From NCBI RefSeq assembly GCF_028554725.1, contig NC_071670.1:59460501-59524500 (forward strand): 64,000 nucleotides of DNA. The letters run 5' to 3'. This document shows, piece after piece, positions 27,101 through 42,100 of the stretch. This DNA comes from Zeugodacus cucurbitae. Its lineage: Eukaryota; Arthropoda; Insecta; Diptera; Tephritidae. The position numbers were made by a program, and so were the translations under genes. Within the stretch, counting starts at the first letter, position 1; the number at the start of each line of letters is the position of its first letter. The notes below the pieces were generated by a model. It was not told the DNA's origin. It did not search any database and was given only the letters and a program-made list of their open reading frames with translations.

Positions 27101-30100
27101 TTTACACTTCAACTCACATCACACCCATACAAGCACATTTAGACAAACTTACCCGCCTTGTGTGGCACTCGAAATGGACAGTGTGAAAATTGAATTTGTA
27201 TAGCCATCACAATTGCACGAGTCCGTATAGCGACCACCATTGCCCGATGCCCAAACGAATATGGAACCTTTGCCTTGTCGTCCGCTTGTCACGCCATAGA
27301 TGAAAGCACGCCGCGCCAACGGCCCAGGACCGTCAACAGTCGAGCCGTCATCCTCGGGACCCCAAGAGGCGCTGTAGATGTCAATATGTGATGGATTTAA
27401 GCTCAATGCCTGCGCCTCAACCACATCATTCACTTTGCCATCCAACATGCGAACGCCTGCGAAGAGAAGAGGAGAAAGAAAAAATAAAATCAAATGAAAT
27501 AATGGATACCAAAAATAAGCGAGGTTGATTTGTAAATGTAGATGTGGAGGTGGGGAAGTTGTGTTAAACGAATATGTTGCGCTATTCAGGCAGTTGGACA
27601 GGCATGTTGCTGCCATTTAAATATTCTAATGGAGCAGCTGTGATACTCATAGAGGCCCCTGTAATTTTGGTTCGAAATTAATGGAGTTTGCCTGTAGCGG
27701 CATCTCATACCATTAGTTTAATTTGTGCACTAAGTGATGATATTGGAGCCGTAACATGACATATGACAATCTTAACTGCGCTTGTAATAATGTAATGGAA
27801 TTAGGTATATAGAAAATACCGGATTTACTTACCACCAATACTTGCATTGTACGCCACACCGACACCGCAATAGTTGTTGAAGGCAACAGCCGCAACTTCG
27901 CCAGCACATCTGGTGCCGTGTTTGTTGTCTCCGTTATCTTGTGGTGTTGGATCTGAATCGTTACCATTAATATCAAAAGATGCATCGGGGTCCTGTAAAT
28001 ATAATAAAATGTTGTAGTTGCTGATGATAGTAATAGGGGGATACATATTTTTTTTTTTAATTTACATAAGTACATATCTTAAATAGTATAAATGATTGAG
28101 GTAATTTATATATTCTATGTTTATATGATAGATATACCAGACTGTTCTGTATTGGACACATCAGAAGGTCTTAGGTGGATTTGAAAGGTAGGTTTCATAA
28201 AAGTCCAACACAGAGTTCACTTTCTATTAGGTGTTCAAAACCCTGAAACTCTTGGATCATATTTACTTCCGCTTCAGGGAAAAGAAATACAAAACTATAT
28301 ATTGCGAAAGTGGTACAAAGGTATTCCTTTAAGACTTCTGCATTGACAAAAGTTGATTAAATATAATTATGGATTTTCAGATGACTAGTTAAGAGGCTAT
28401 ACCAGTGTAACCCATGAAAAATTAGGCGATTTTTGTGATTTTTTTTTTTAAAGAAAGTACTCGATCGAATGTTTCGAAGTTTTTTGGACTTTCTTTACTT
28501 TCAACTATATTTTAAGTTCTTTTTTACAAAAATATTGAATAATAATGTAGTTATGATATAATAATGTAAAAATGGTTGTTTTTTTAAATGCCAAATTGAC
28601 AATTTTCAACAAAACAAAAAGATCGTAGGTATGTATAGTAAATATATTCAACTACATTCAGTTTAAATCTGAAGTTGATCGGTCAATTTTTCGTTGAGTT
28701 ATGATGTCAGCAATTTTGTGAAAAGTCGTTTCGAGGAAAACGCGTTTAAAGTTTCGACTACAGCAGCTTATGTATACCTGCGAGCGGCCGCTCTTTAGAA
28801 CGCTGCCATTCAAAAACTTTTCAAGATACGAGCTTACCGCTTTCACAGGATATTTTTGAAAGTATTAACTATCGAATAAACAAAAAATAAAAATAATGAA
28901 TTTTTTGAAAATGTCACACAGGTATAGCCCCTTAAAGTCAGTATTTATTTGCCAAATATCTAGTTTATCCAAATCAGCAGTTAATAATTTCTATGATCAA
29001 GAACACTCTTTGAAATTATCGAAATTTTGTATCAAAAAACATTTGCAACAAGACAACTATCAAGAACAACACTTATGGGTCCGGAGAATATTTTTTCTAT
29101 ATCCTATTAGATCTAGATAAATCCAACAATGTTTCTGTGTCTCGTCTGAGAGAATATGTGTGTAAATTGAATGTTGGCTCTCTGCCTTTTCGAATTGCTA
29201 TCTTACTAATAATAAGCTAGTTTTACTGTTTTACTTTTGTTCGTACCCTTTTATAAAATGGTCAATTAATTTCAGTATTTTCAGACAACTGTTTTGGTGG
29301 CAAACCCTCTGATTCCTCAATAACGATCTGGTAACACCAATATCGAACACAACAACCAGCGTTTGCACGTGTATAAAAGAAAAGGAGAATATAAAACTGA
29401 AGTAGAAAGCGAATAATTACTGTGTGACATACAAAAGCATTCGTTCCAACAACAAAATATTGTGTATATTGTGCAATAAATTATGCAATTAATGCAAACA
29501 TTAAAAGTAAAATATTGTATAAAAAATTGTTTTTATTGAACATATGAGGCATCGAGTGAGTGGCTAATGACACAGGGTACTAACATCATTTCCTGAAACA
29601 TATTTAAGCAAACGAAGGCATTTTGAGTGTAATTTCCATGAAAATTCGCGATTTGCATCACATTTTTAATTTTATAAACTCCCGGGTAATTCCAACAGGG
29701 AGTTCACTTAGTCAGGATTGTAGCCCAAGCGTTTCTGCAAAATCCAAAATTGAGATCACCAAAATCCAACCGCTGGTTCAAAAGTTATAAGCATTTGTGT
29801 TTCGCTGCTATCCGGCGCTGCCGACGTCGGCTGCGGAAAAATGCATTTCAATTTGGTGCGAAAAACTGGGATTTCTACCAGGCGACCAGAAGCAGGCAGT
29901 AGGTGGCTGCGAAATAGAAAAATGCGAATTGTGGCCAAACGGAGACACTTAGAGCCATGCGGTTTTTACTGGTCTCTTCAGAATCGCATGGCCCAAAAGT
30001 GTATAAAAAAATGGTTGATGTTGTTGCACTGTAAACATTTATAAAAATTAAAATATGTTGCAATCGCCAACAAATATGAGAAAACAGCATAAAACACCAG

Positions 30101-33100
30101 CAAATGCTAACATTAGTTGGACATTATGGGCATAAAAAGTTGCAGGGAGGCCTGCAGATTATTCGGAGTACCATTAATGTTAAGTAGCTCCATTTTTTGT
30201 AAAAGTTTGAAAGCCTACTAACAGCAAAGATAGTTCTATGTTATATTATTAAATATTTATTCAATTTTAAAATAAAAAAAAATATGGCAAATTCACACAA
30301 AACGTCAGTAAATGTTAATTTTATTGGGAGTTTTTGGACACAGGTAGCTGCAGGGAGTCCTGCCGAACACGGAGAGTACCATTGCGGCACTTTCTTAACA
30401 TATTAAAAGCCTACTTACAACAAGGATTATATAGCTTGTGTTTTAATTGAAAGAATTTACCATTTTTGGTCCAAAATTTTTATTTTTGTCTATAATTTTA
30501 TTTCCATGTGCTTTTAAATAAATTACAGTGCTGGTATAATAGATATATAATATACATTAATTATATCTACTTAAATATACAATATTTGGTTTTTATTTGG
30601 TCTTAGTATTTGTTTTTTGTTAGTGGACTGGAGTATGATTCTTTCGTGCATAATTTGGTTCTCTTTGGGAGTAATTTCTATAGACCTTTCAACATTAAAT
30701 ACTTAATATGCACAACATCTATATGGTTGTGTCCTGATTCTGTTTCGGCCGCCTTTAGCTTATTCTTCTTCTATACCAGGTCCACCTTCAGCTCTCTTCT
30801 CCGCTGTCTCCATGTGCCCTTCCCCTAATTCCTTCTCCCGCACCCAACTCGTTGTCGTTTCTGAATTCTAACTCTTCAAATATTTCAATTAAAAGCCCTT
30901 ATTTTCTACAGTTTGAGAGTCAATTTCATGTTTTTTTGCAATAAAATTTGATCATGCCGGGATGTTAGTAAAAACGTTTATATATTCTTGTAGCCTGAAG
31001 AATTCTACACCAATTTCATGTATATATGTATATGATTTGGAGAACGGAAGTGTCGCAATTTGGAAAATAAAATAATTATATGAGGTATTTGAAATGGAAG
31101 TTTCTTATAGAATTTGATGAAGTACACACATTTTCTAACTTGTTTCGCATTAAGAGATTTCCAAATTAAATTAAGAGCACAAAATAATCAAACTTTCCGC
31201 CTAATTAACATTTTTATGCGCATCCAAATTCGCGAGAATGGGGGCTGAGATTTGAATGGTCATAACTCTGGTAAATCTGAACCAATTTCGATGATTTTAA
31301 TGTCATATGAAAGAAAATTTCAACAATACGTTAGACAAAAGGTTAGGTTGAAAATTACTAAAAGTAAGTTAGCTCACTAACAGAAAACGTCAGAAATACA
31401 AAATTTTACGGAAAAAAATCAGGAATTACTTCAGCCCTCATAAACTATATATGTTGATTTCATACGTTATTATAGTGGACTTTATGTCGAATATATGGGT
31501 CAAAGTGTGTGTTATCTTAATGAAACTATATCAATAAATTGCGAGAGTATCAAATGTTCGGTTGCACCCGAACTTAGCCATTTGTTACTTGTTGTATTTA
31601 TAGTTTTGCACTTTAATCGCGTTGTCCTCGTTCACTTTTGCACTTTCTGAGCACTGCAGTCGGTTTCGGTGGAGATCAACGGCAAAAAAAAAAACAAGAA
31701 AAACGTTTATGTGTAACAATAATCTTACTTCCTTAATTATTTGGAAAAAAAAAACTTTTGAAAGTTGCTTTTCATGAAAACCCTGCAATGAAATTTTGAA
31801 CTAAAAGATAGATATATCTGTTATCCACATTAAGAGTATTTATTCTAAACAAACAGAAACAACAATGCGATTGGGAGTTGCTATGAAAAAGCAATCATAA
31901 ACGAAATGGATATTATTGAAACTCACACACACAGAGAACACTGATAACCTCTGAACTAGAATCGATTATTTCGGTTTTAAACTAAAAAGCAGTGGGAGGA
32001 TGCTACGCTAACTGCAGAGTGGTTAGTGGGTGTGTGTAAGCAGCAGGCGTAGTGGGCGCTCTCTCTTCACCTCATTACTTGTGTACAGCTGTAAATATGT
32101 TTTTAGCGTTGGCGCTAAAATTTATTTACGAAATCATTTGGGAAATCAACGAAATGAATTTCCACTCCACAATCAATACAGCGAGATGCCATTTGTTTCA
32201 ACTGTACTATCAAGTGTCTATGGGGGTGAGTGTTTGTGTTTACTGTTACCTTTCTGTATGCCATTTCATAATGCTTCCTCTATTTTGTTGATTTTTGTTT
32301 TTTTGCCATCATCCGCCATATTTCCTTTGTCATTTCAGCTATTTCAGATAGGATATTTTGTGCGCGAATGACTATTGCGCGGCGCTTTTTAACGTTTGAT
32401 ATATGTATATAAATCGCGTATGAGTCTGTGTGTGAAACGTATATTACGGTTATTGCCGTTGGCGGTTTGGCAATAATTTTGAAAACAATCAACTCTTGAA
32501 TTGTGTGTGGGTCATTTATATTGTTGCAGTAAGCAAAGGTGAGGCTTAACAAAAAATAAAAATAAAATAGATAGGAAGTGCGAAGTGGGGAGTGGGGAGC
32601 GGTGGGAAGAGAGATGAGTGGTAGCAACTAAAATTTAATCATCATGAGTGTGTTGGTGCATTGGCAACAAAATGGCGCAGCGGTGCACAGCTGCTACGCT
32701 TTGCAATCCCACACTTAATCATCTTTATATTTTTCGCTCTTTAAATGATTGCTTTTCATTATGATTTCAGACACTCGGGAGATTTACGGAAATTTATTTT
32801 TTCTATTCTTTTGGAAAATTTTTGGTTTATTTTGTTGTTTGAGTACTATTTACAGTTTATGAAAGTAGTTACTATGGCTGATGGACCAGTGTATGAGGTT
32901 GCTGATGAACTAGCGTATGAGGTAGAAGACTTTTAATAAAGGGGTTTCATTCATATTAAAAATTATGACCTCACGACGTTATTTTTAGCGAGCTTCCGGG
33001 GATCGTGTTTAAAGTTCAACTTCGTTAGACTATATCTCAAAAAATATTACTCGGATCGTCTTTAAATTTAAGCACAATATTCTAAAGATAAAGAAGTTTA

Positions 33101-36100
33101 GTTAAGCAGTGAAACCCATATAACTCTTTTAAACAAGTAGTAAGTGACAATCGTCCCATACAAGACGGCCCGTACTTCCTTATTATTCGTATATTGTTCG
33201 AAGGCTACTTATCAATAGAAATTCTACAAAAGCTGAACTTCAAACTAGACTTATCGTCTCTGTAGGATCAATATGGGATGAAGGTAGACCCAACAATAGG
33301 AAAGCTTCTTAAATAAATGTCCAAATATTTACATGGTAAAGAAAATGGGTTTAATGGGTCCATGGCCTTAACTGTGTTCAATATATGGGATATCTCTTCA
33401 AAACTATATTCTAGTCTCATGAATATTAGTATCTTACTAAAATAAAATTTAGTTGATAATTTCAGTGTTTGTTGCCCAAATATTTTATTTTTAGTTTTTA
33501 ATCTAAACTTTATTCTTTCCTCGTTTTCCACTTTATACTTCAATTTGATTTTCTAATTCCGAATTTACTCGCTTAAATCACTTAAATATGACATATTGAT
33601 AACAATACAAATTCATATCGTCATTTATAAGCATCTGCTTAAATCGAACCCTTCCAAGAATCACAATAACATTTAACAGACTATCAATAATGCACGCTGA
33701 TGTTATGCAATTCGTATATTTCAAAATATCAAAAGAAATGAAAATAAACAACAATTTCCCATAAAGTAAAAACAAAATATTCCACGCCTCAGAGAGAAAG
33801 TATCATTTGTTTAAGCGTTGTGATTTTCAGATATTTCCATTCCGATTGAATTACTTTTCAATCACATTCACTGCAATTTATGCCTGCTGCCTTTTTGTAT
33901 TGCCCATTTTGCTGCCTTTGTGACACCATTATCCGATTTGCAGTTAAATATTATTATACGCTATTACTCATAATCGAGCCGCAAATAAACGAAGAGCAAG
34001 TAAACGGCCAAATGGTAATGGGATATCACCAAAAAATATTCTTACTAAGCTGACCGATAAACGAAAGCTTTATGTTAAGAGTGGTACACAAGCAGAGAGG
34101 GAAAGAGAGACAGATGAAGAGGGAGAAAGCGGCAGTGGGTGGAAATAAGGAATAATGAGCTGCGCAACTGCTTGGAAATCACGTGATTTGCTTGTAAAAA
34201 AATCTACATTTTTAAATTGAAAGCAGCGGCAGGAGTGAACACACCAACACACTCATAAAAGTATCAAGTTACAAAGAAGCAGCGACAATAGAGCAAGTAT
34301 ACAAAGATACACATTGACAAGAAAAATAGAAACGGTAAGATGCCACAGCAGCAACATCAAAACAAAGTGTAATGCAAAGCAGCTGATGCGAGTCTTCTTT
34401 TATATGTCTGCTTAACGCCTAGAAGTAGGCCAGCTTGTTGGTTTTCTGGCTGATCCCTTAGACATCGCGCTTACAAACAATATTCTTACACACCGCTTAA
34501 GTAAAGGCAAGGCAAGCAAATCGTTGTAAAATAAGTAAAATAAATAAAATAAGAACTGAAAAGCCTGAAAGCACCAGTAGACTGGCCGCAAGACCGCAAT
34601 ACTGCAAATGACATTTGAGAATATGCCAAGCAAGTTGATGAAGACGGTGCTGCTGTTGACTGCGGTTAACGGTGTTCAATTTAAAATAAAAAAAAAACTG
34701 ACTATTGGGGGCGTTTGCGTAGAGTGAGGCACAAAAATATTGCCATTGTAGATAATGACGATGATTTGAGTGTTTATTTGGTTGCTTATTTGAGACAGCG
34801 CGCTGTTGGGCGATAGAAAATATTTTTAAAGATGACAATGGGGATAGTTTTTGTTTTTAAGAGTTGCTGATATTCTTAGAAAGAAGAGAAGCAAAGGATT
34901 TTTAGCTGCACAAAACAGATGAAAGAAACCAAGAAGGCGATTAATAGCAACTATTTATATACACTTGTATGAAATATTATTTAAGAATTATATGAAGAAG
35001 AGCTTCTTAATTTTAATACAAATATGTATGTGTGAGCACAAAATAGAGTGACTGGATATTAAAGCACATTCATAGCAGACAGTTGGATTTGTGATACTCT
35101 AAATCTCTCTCAGTTTAGATAGGTTCACTCCTAAGACAACGACGTGACTCATTAAAAGTGAGTAAAGTAAAGCAGATTGACCCTTAAACGTTTGAAAAAT
35201 ATTAGATTTTAGAAAAACAAAACTTTCGAATATAAAGTAAAAGTGATAGCTTCAAGGGAAAGGGCTTTATTGACATGTTTTTTTCAGTTAATTCTTACTT
35301 ACTCTTTTGAAAGTGTATAAGTTTTGTTTACGGACTTTGGAATTATAAAGATTTATGAAACATTGATTATTATTAAAAATCGAATAAATCTGTGAAGCTC
35401 CATATTATTGATGCACAATCTAATATATGAAACTCTTTTTCTGTCGAACTGTAAAAGTACTAATCACCTAATAGACGGCATACAATATATATACTTTGCT
35501 TATATACTTAAAGCCAACATTATGTGATTTCCGAGAGATTCTAATGTAAAGAGTAATACACTTGCTGACAAGACAAAAATGCGATATATAAGGCTTACAC
35601 TACTCTAAGACTTTTGAAATTAGTTTTAAAAAGAATATCTACAATTTATAAGCTAAAAAATCACAATAACTTTTGAAAAAGTTGTAAGCTCCAATACTTC
35701 CTGAATTTTGATACTTCTACGCCGATACAAGGTCCTACTATGTCAATTACTCGCCACAAAAAAATAATAATTTTTACATACTTCAAGTCACGGAACTCAA
35801 CCTCTATCTTGTTGGTATTGATTAGATAAGTGTAGGTTATATTTTGCCAGACTTTTGCATTGACCTGTGCGTAAAATATTAATCAAAAATTTTAATATAA
35901 CAATATCGGTTACTAAAAGCGACTCTAGAAGGTAGAATCTACCTAACAGCAGAAAGCCTTCGATGTTATTTTGTGTTTATATAGTTATTGTTATATTATG
36001 CAAACTTCTGTAAAGTAAATTTGAAAGAAATTTCAATAATATTTAATCCTATATTATTTATTTCGTCATTTAAGGACCTTGCAAAAGCTCTAAACAATAC

Positions 36101-39100
36101 TTAGTAGTCTATAAAGTTTTTTATTGCTTTGTTAAGTTTCTTTCATAATGAATTTCTTTGATTTGATTTTGATGTTTTCTGAGTAATTCATTACTTATGA
36201 TAGGCAATTGCATAAAAATAATATAAATATATTAATTATTGTACTTTTTTATAAAAGTTTTGTGCTTAAATATTAAAAATAATCCATAAATAAAACAAAA
36301 AAGAACACTGCGTAAGAAGAAGCAAATATCTTTTCAAATTCTATACAAAAATTCAACATAATCTGATAAGAACAAGCCAAATGCCACATGTAATTGATGC
36401 AACTTTGACCATTTATATGCAAATTGAGAAATATGAGCAGCGGTCGGCTGAGAGATAACCAGTTTGTGTGGACAAAAATAGAAACAAAAAAATAAATAAG
36501 AATAGAAGAATTATAAAGACATTGAGGAGCAACAAAAGCGATTATAATACCAGCGCGACAGACTAGCGTACAAATAAATAGGCGATTATGCTAAACAAAG
36601 TGCGGCGATTTTGCGGGGTACATGAATTGTCATGTCCCCGAAGTCTGTGGTACATTTAACATTTAGCGCGATGCAAGTGCAAAATGAGTAGCGTCAGTGA
36701 AATTTCAGCTGTACGCAAGCAAAAATACAAAAGTAGTTAAGCTTTTAAGGGCATTAATTGTAAAAGTTACGCATACGCCCTGTAGCACCGCCTTACGCTG
36801 CGCCAGCGCAAGCAAATCTGTTTTTGATTTAGATTCAAAGCGAATTAAGTTGTTAGACTTTTTCAATTATTGTCTGCCATTACAAGCGTATTGCGAAAGT
36901 TTTCGCCGTGGCCTTTGTAAACGCTCAAAGACTTAAAGTTAAAGTCGGTAAACATAAATTGCCATGGCATTCAGTACACAATGCCTTCTGTTAGTGGATT
37001 TATAAATATTATTGTTTGTGCATAGATGTATAAATATAAATAGCTGTAATTGTCTTGAGGTACTTACATAATTTTGTGCAAGGTCAGGATGATTCGTTTG
37101 TATGCCATCGTCGAGTATGGAAACAACAACGCCTTTGCCGGTGTAGCCTTTCTGCCAGGCGGGTCCTATATTCATATCGAGCCCATCTTTGGCGCCACCA
37201 TTCTGTGGGTGGCGGTGATTGATGTTTTGTTTGTTGGTTGTTGTTGTTATTTTTTGTTGTTGTGCCGTCATTTCAATAGAATTGTTCGTTTATAGATAGT
37301 AATGTATGTCAGCCATATGTAAATGAAATGGCGTTTAATATATAGAAGAGAGTGAGAAAAAGAGAAATAGAAATGGAAATATATATTAGAGTAACTGTAT
37401 GAATAGTGTTATTTTTGTTTATTAAATTTAAGTGTGTAATATTTACTTTTATCATATATTCCATAGATATCAAAAGGTATCAGGTATCACTTCTAGCTGG
37501 GATTTATAGTACAATTTAGTATAAGCATACTCTTGACACAGTATTAGTATTTAAAAATAATTTTTAAAATAGAAATACATATTTACATTACAGAAAATCA
37601 TATAATATTTACACAATTCTTCCAAATATTTGAAAAAATGTAATCCATAGTCTCATATATCTCTCCGTATAAGTACAAATTAAATAAAATATTGCCTACA
37701 TTTCGACGCAATCATAATAGAAATCAAGTCAAGTTCTCACGTTCGACTTTTCTATATTTTTTATTTAAACTTAACTTTCTAAAAGTTCAATAATCGTTAA
37801 GACCTTAAAGTAAGTTGTCTCATTTCGAGTAGCCTTTTACAGATATTTGTTAACGTTCGGTGAGGTTGAGTTAAGCTGGAAGCAATACTGTTCGCTTATA
37901 CTAATTTTCTACTAATATTCCTTAAGCAAATTGATGTTATCCATATTATTACATATTATTCCATGATTTATATATTTTATCAACAATTTTAAAATTCTAC
38001 TTTAATAAGTGCCTCCTCTTCTTCCAATAAACGCAAATATAAAACAAAACATTGCCTACATTTCGGCGCAATACCAATAGCTCTCTATAGCTGTCAGTAA
38101 GCATATAAAATCAGCAGACATTTTTCGGCATGAAATATTCAATGCAATCAAAGCTTGTTGAATCTCGTTTTCCAATCGCCAGCAGCAACTTAACTTGACA
38201 ATCATAAATGCATTCATACTTCGCCTCTCTCGTATAGTTATATTAGACGAAAAATGCAAGCAGACAAATGCGTAAAGTATAGCTTCATGGCAGTGGTGTC
38301 ATACTTTTTGCACAAACTGTCATGAACGTTTTAATAAACGAGTATAAATAATGTTTGTGTATTCCTTTTATCAGCGCTTTCGTCTTCTATGCTTACTTTC
38401 ACTCGCTTGCTACTAGCTACTACTGGTCTACTGCATATCTGCTTACTTGTGCGGCTTAAGCATATAAATCTTAGTGCAGAGAAATGCTGGCGGCTGAACT
38501 TGCCATTTGCTGTGGGTAACCGCACAACTGAAAGTAGTTCCTGTTTTCATTTTCTGCACTTTCTCACAGTTTTGCGCACAGTTTTTCTCTCGGTTAAAAC
38601 TTTGCCAACGCCTGGCGGCAAGGCAAGGATAATATGACAAGATCCGTGCAACAAAGCGTCGGTGGTCCTTCTTTGCTCGACGTCGGCGGCATCATTGTGT
38701 GGTTGCTGGCTGCCTGAGTGACTTGTTTGCCTGCTTGCTACCTTTGGTTAGCTTTATTCTTCTTCTTTCTACGCTCACTTTTGTCACTTGCAGCGTGTGC
38801 ATGTGTTCTTCTATTGTTGCTGCGCTTGGTCTTGGTTGGTCTTGGTGCATTGTCAAGTTGGTTTACCTTTTCGGTGTAAAACTACAACTTAGCAGCGCGT
38901 ATCATCGTCGCGCCCTTGTCGGTGCGATTGCATTTGCTGGCAATCTTTATTTATATTTCGTTATTTACCGTTGCTTTGTGGATTCGCTTTTTCAATGCTT
39001 TGCTTGTGTCTGTGTTGTGTGAGTGAGCTGTTGTTAGTTTAGCTTTGTTTGGCTGTTGGTTTAGTGGCATTGTCAAATCGAAAATCCAATAAATCTGATG

Positions 39101-42100
39101 AATGCGGGAGCACTTTCCAAGGCTTTGAGTTGCATTCGAGGCGAGGAGAGGGTGTGTGAGAATTACGTGAGCAACGGGTTAGTGAGATAGAGGCGAATCA
39201 GACGAATAAAATAAAATAAAATAAAATAAAATAAAATAAAATAAAATAAAATAAAATAAAATAAAATAAAATAAAATAAAATAAAATAAAATAAAATAAA
39301 ATAAAATAAAATAAAATAAAATAAAATAAAATAAAATAAAATAAAATAAAATAAAATAAAATAAAATAAAATAAAATAAAATAAAATAAAATAAAATAAA
39401 ATAAAATAAAATAAAATAAATTAAAATAAAATAAAATAAAATAAAATAAAATAAAATAAAATAAAATAAAATAAAATAAAATAAAATAAAATAAAATAAA
39501 ATAAAATAAAATAAAATAAAATAAAATAAAATAAAATAAAAATTAAAATAAAATAAAATAAAATATATTTTTACATAAGATAATTATATACATTACCAGA
39601 TTTATTTAGTAAAACGAGCAAACTGTGATTCAAATAAAAATTAAGCCAAACAAACTTCCGAGGAAGAGGTTTTAAATTAAAAAGAGGTTGTTATTGGGAG
39701 TTTATATAAACCAGGATTCAAACGATAATATATGCTTTAATATATGTAAGTTTAATACTTGAAGCTCCGAAATTTATGTAACGTTTTCGTATTAGTGTTG
39801 CCTACATTTAGGATAACTTCGTCGTGAATACTTCCATCGAAAAAAAAAGTTATTTGCCCGATATTATACCATACTTACAATGTATATACTATATACATAT
39901 TCAAAATCGTAACCAAATAAAAACAATAGCAAAGTAAACCTTTAAAAACCACTTCAGCCGCTACCCCACCAAGTACAGCCCGATAAGGTGAGGATTAAAT
40001 AAAATTATGGAAAAATAAAACAAAATTTCTTACATACTTCACTCACCAAGTACCACTGTTCCTTGAATAGGGGATCCGGAAAGATGTTATGCGATGTGGC
40101 AGCGCGATATTGTATGCGTGGAGCGCGTGACAACAAAGCTGAGCTACTACGCGCCGACGCGGTTGGGTGATATGTTAGGCGAGAACCTGGTGAGCTCACA
40201 AAACCAGTACCTGGTCTTATCACATCATATGGACTGTAGCCCGGTAGAGTGGTATAGGAACCATCACGCTTTTGGCGCAATTTTTCATGTTGTTGTTGCA
40301 TCCATCGGACCTAAAATGAATTGGAGGGTAAGAAAATAGTAAAATTTTATTTTTATTTAAAGAAGAATGGTTAAATCTTAAATAAATTATAAAACAAAGT
40401 TATATTGTAAAAGCGCCTAATTGTAGGTAATGTTATTGTTTTATTTAATTTTGAAATTCTTAAAAATGTATTGACTTCATATGTACTTTGAAGGATATGT
40501 TTGTTAAGATCAGAAGAATAATGTTTTCTACTTAGTAAACGTTTTGAATACTCACCTCTGGTTCGGAATTTAAGGCGCTGTGGTGTTCGCTACTGATACG
40601 CAATGAACGTTTGGCGACCCGACGATGATGGAAGAGATAATAGTCTTTCAAGGAACCAACCTGAAAGTAAATAATAAAATAAAATAAAATTTTATTTAAA
40701 AAGTTGTTTTAATTTGGCTGAAATTAGTTGAATAATTTCGATTTCGGTAAAATATTTTTTTTTTATTATTAACCGTAAAATGGTTTTTATTGCATTCTGA
40801 ACTAAAATTACAAAATAAAATATTTTTCGAAAGCACACCAAAATCAATCTTTACACACAACAACGCTCTCTAAAGAAGTTTTCACCCTTCAACAGTCAAC
40901 CACAGCCGTTGCACAACACTTTTGAAATCCCAAGCACTCATAGCCAATTTTAGTCACTCATACGCCATGCGGTCACCACGAAACAAATTGCCAATAGCAC
41001 AGTATTGTATGTATGTGTGTGCCACGTTGAATAAAAATCACTTGCATACCCTTGGGCGTGTAATGAAAAGTTTTCGAACGAATGAATGCAGAAGAAATCA
41101 GAAATCAAAAATCAGAAAATCGAAATCTGAACGTACCATTGAGAAATGTTCTTCCCTCACTCTGCTCCGCACTTACTAACAAGATGTTTATTACTTTTAC
41201 TTACCGTTAGAGTGGTTTACTTCAAAAATTTACTCGGCACACATGTATTTACTGTACATAAGTGTGTGTGTTTTAGTTGTTGTTTTTTCTTTTAAGTTTA
41301 CTTCTACATTTCTGTTAGAGAGTATGTTGTTGGTAATTCCCAATAGCATGTGCGCTGGCCAAATGCCTGAAGTAGCATTTTGATTGGCAAACACTCGGAG
41401 CAAATGTGCTGAGTCGCATGGTCAATGAAGGAGTTGTGTTCAAGGTAAAATGGTATTTTCAAGATAATAGGTAATAGCGATGTATATGCGAGTAATAGTT
41501 GAATTTAATATTTGTGTGCTATTCACTAGACTAGATACTATGTTGAGATGAGTAGGAAATGTTAGAAGGTGAGATTTGAGTAGAAGTGGGGATGCAATGG
41601 AGAGTTAGCAGAGTCTACTGAATATTTTAAGAATCTTTATGAAAGAACTGAGAATTGATATAGGGCTAGAAGGACATTTTTTCTGCAGATAAACTCCAGT
41701 TGAGAATTAAATTTCGAAACGGCATATCATATTATTGTTAATGAATATATAAAATAAGTGGAGAGTGAATTTAAAAAAAAATTATTATTTTTTATTTTTT
41801 TATTTAGATATTTTTTTTTTAAGTTTAAATAACTTTTCTTTTTCTCTTTTCGAAATCTTTCAATCTTAACAAAAATACATATTTATATTTCTTCAAATCA
41901 AATGCAAATAAGAACTTCACTCAGTCACTATACAAATATGCAAATTTTCTTATTTACCCACACATATACGCACATACACATACAAATAGTTCAAACAAAC
42001 ACTAGCTGTTTACCGTAAATTTTTACTCACGTTCCATGCCCATATGCTGGGGAATTCACAAATTATTTGCTATTGAAAATTGCATCACGTTGCACAAACG

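Larger units (their letters stand above)
27993..37067 (-). other. Fur2 intron 4
   Basis: A 9.1 kb intron. Recognisable contents are TTAA-ended elements at 28389-28934 and 32933-33132, a diverged 205-bp duplication at 30088-30450, a reverse-orientation repeat related to the 59 kb element (31270-31600), and a hairpin at 36615-36639. I see no coding exon in it; the remainder is AT-rich and unassigned. Confidence 0.85.
37203..40046 (-). other. Fur2 intron 3
   Basis: A 2.8 kb intron. It contains the AAAAT array at 39205-39565 and three copies of the TTGCCTACATTT core (37692, 38052, 39798). The stretch about 38380-39190 is less AT-rich than its surroundings but shows no spliceable exon or recognisable product. 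Confidence 0.85.

Noticed and set aside
34412..34838. Hydrophobic minus-strand open frames in intron 4
   Set aside because: Translation of T-rich sequence gives Leu/Phe/Ile runs; no start context or splice support.
38389..39022. Open frames in a less AT-rich part of intron 3
   Set aside because: No family resemblance, no consistent splice sites, no support on either strand.
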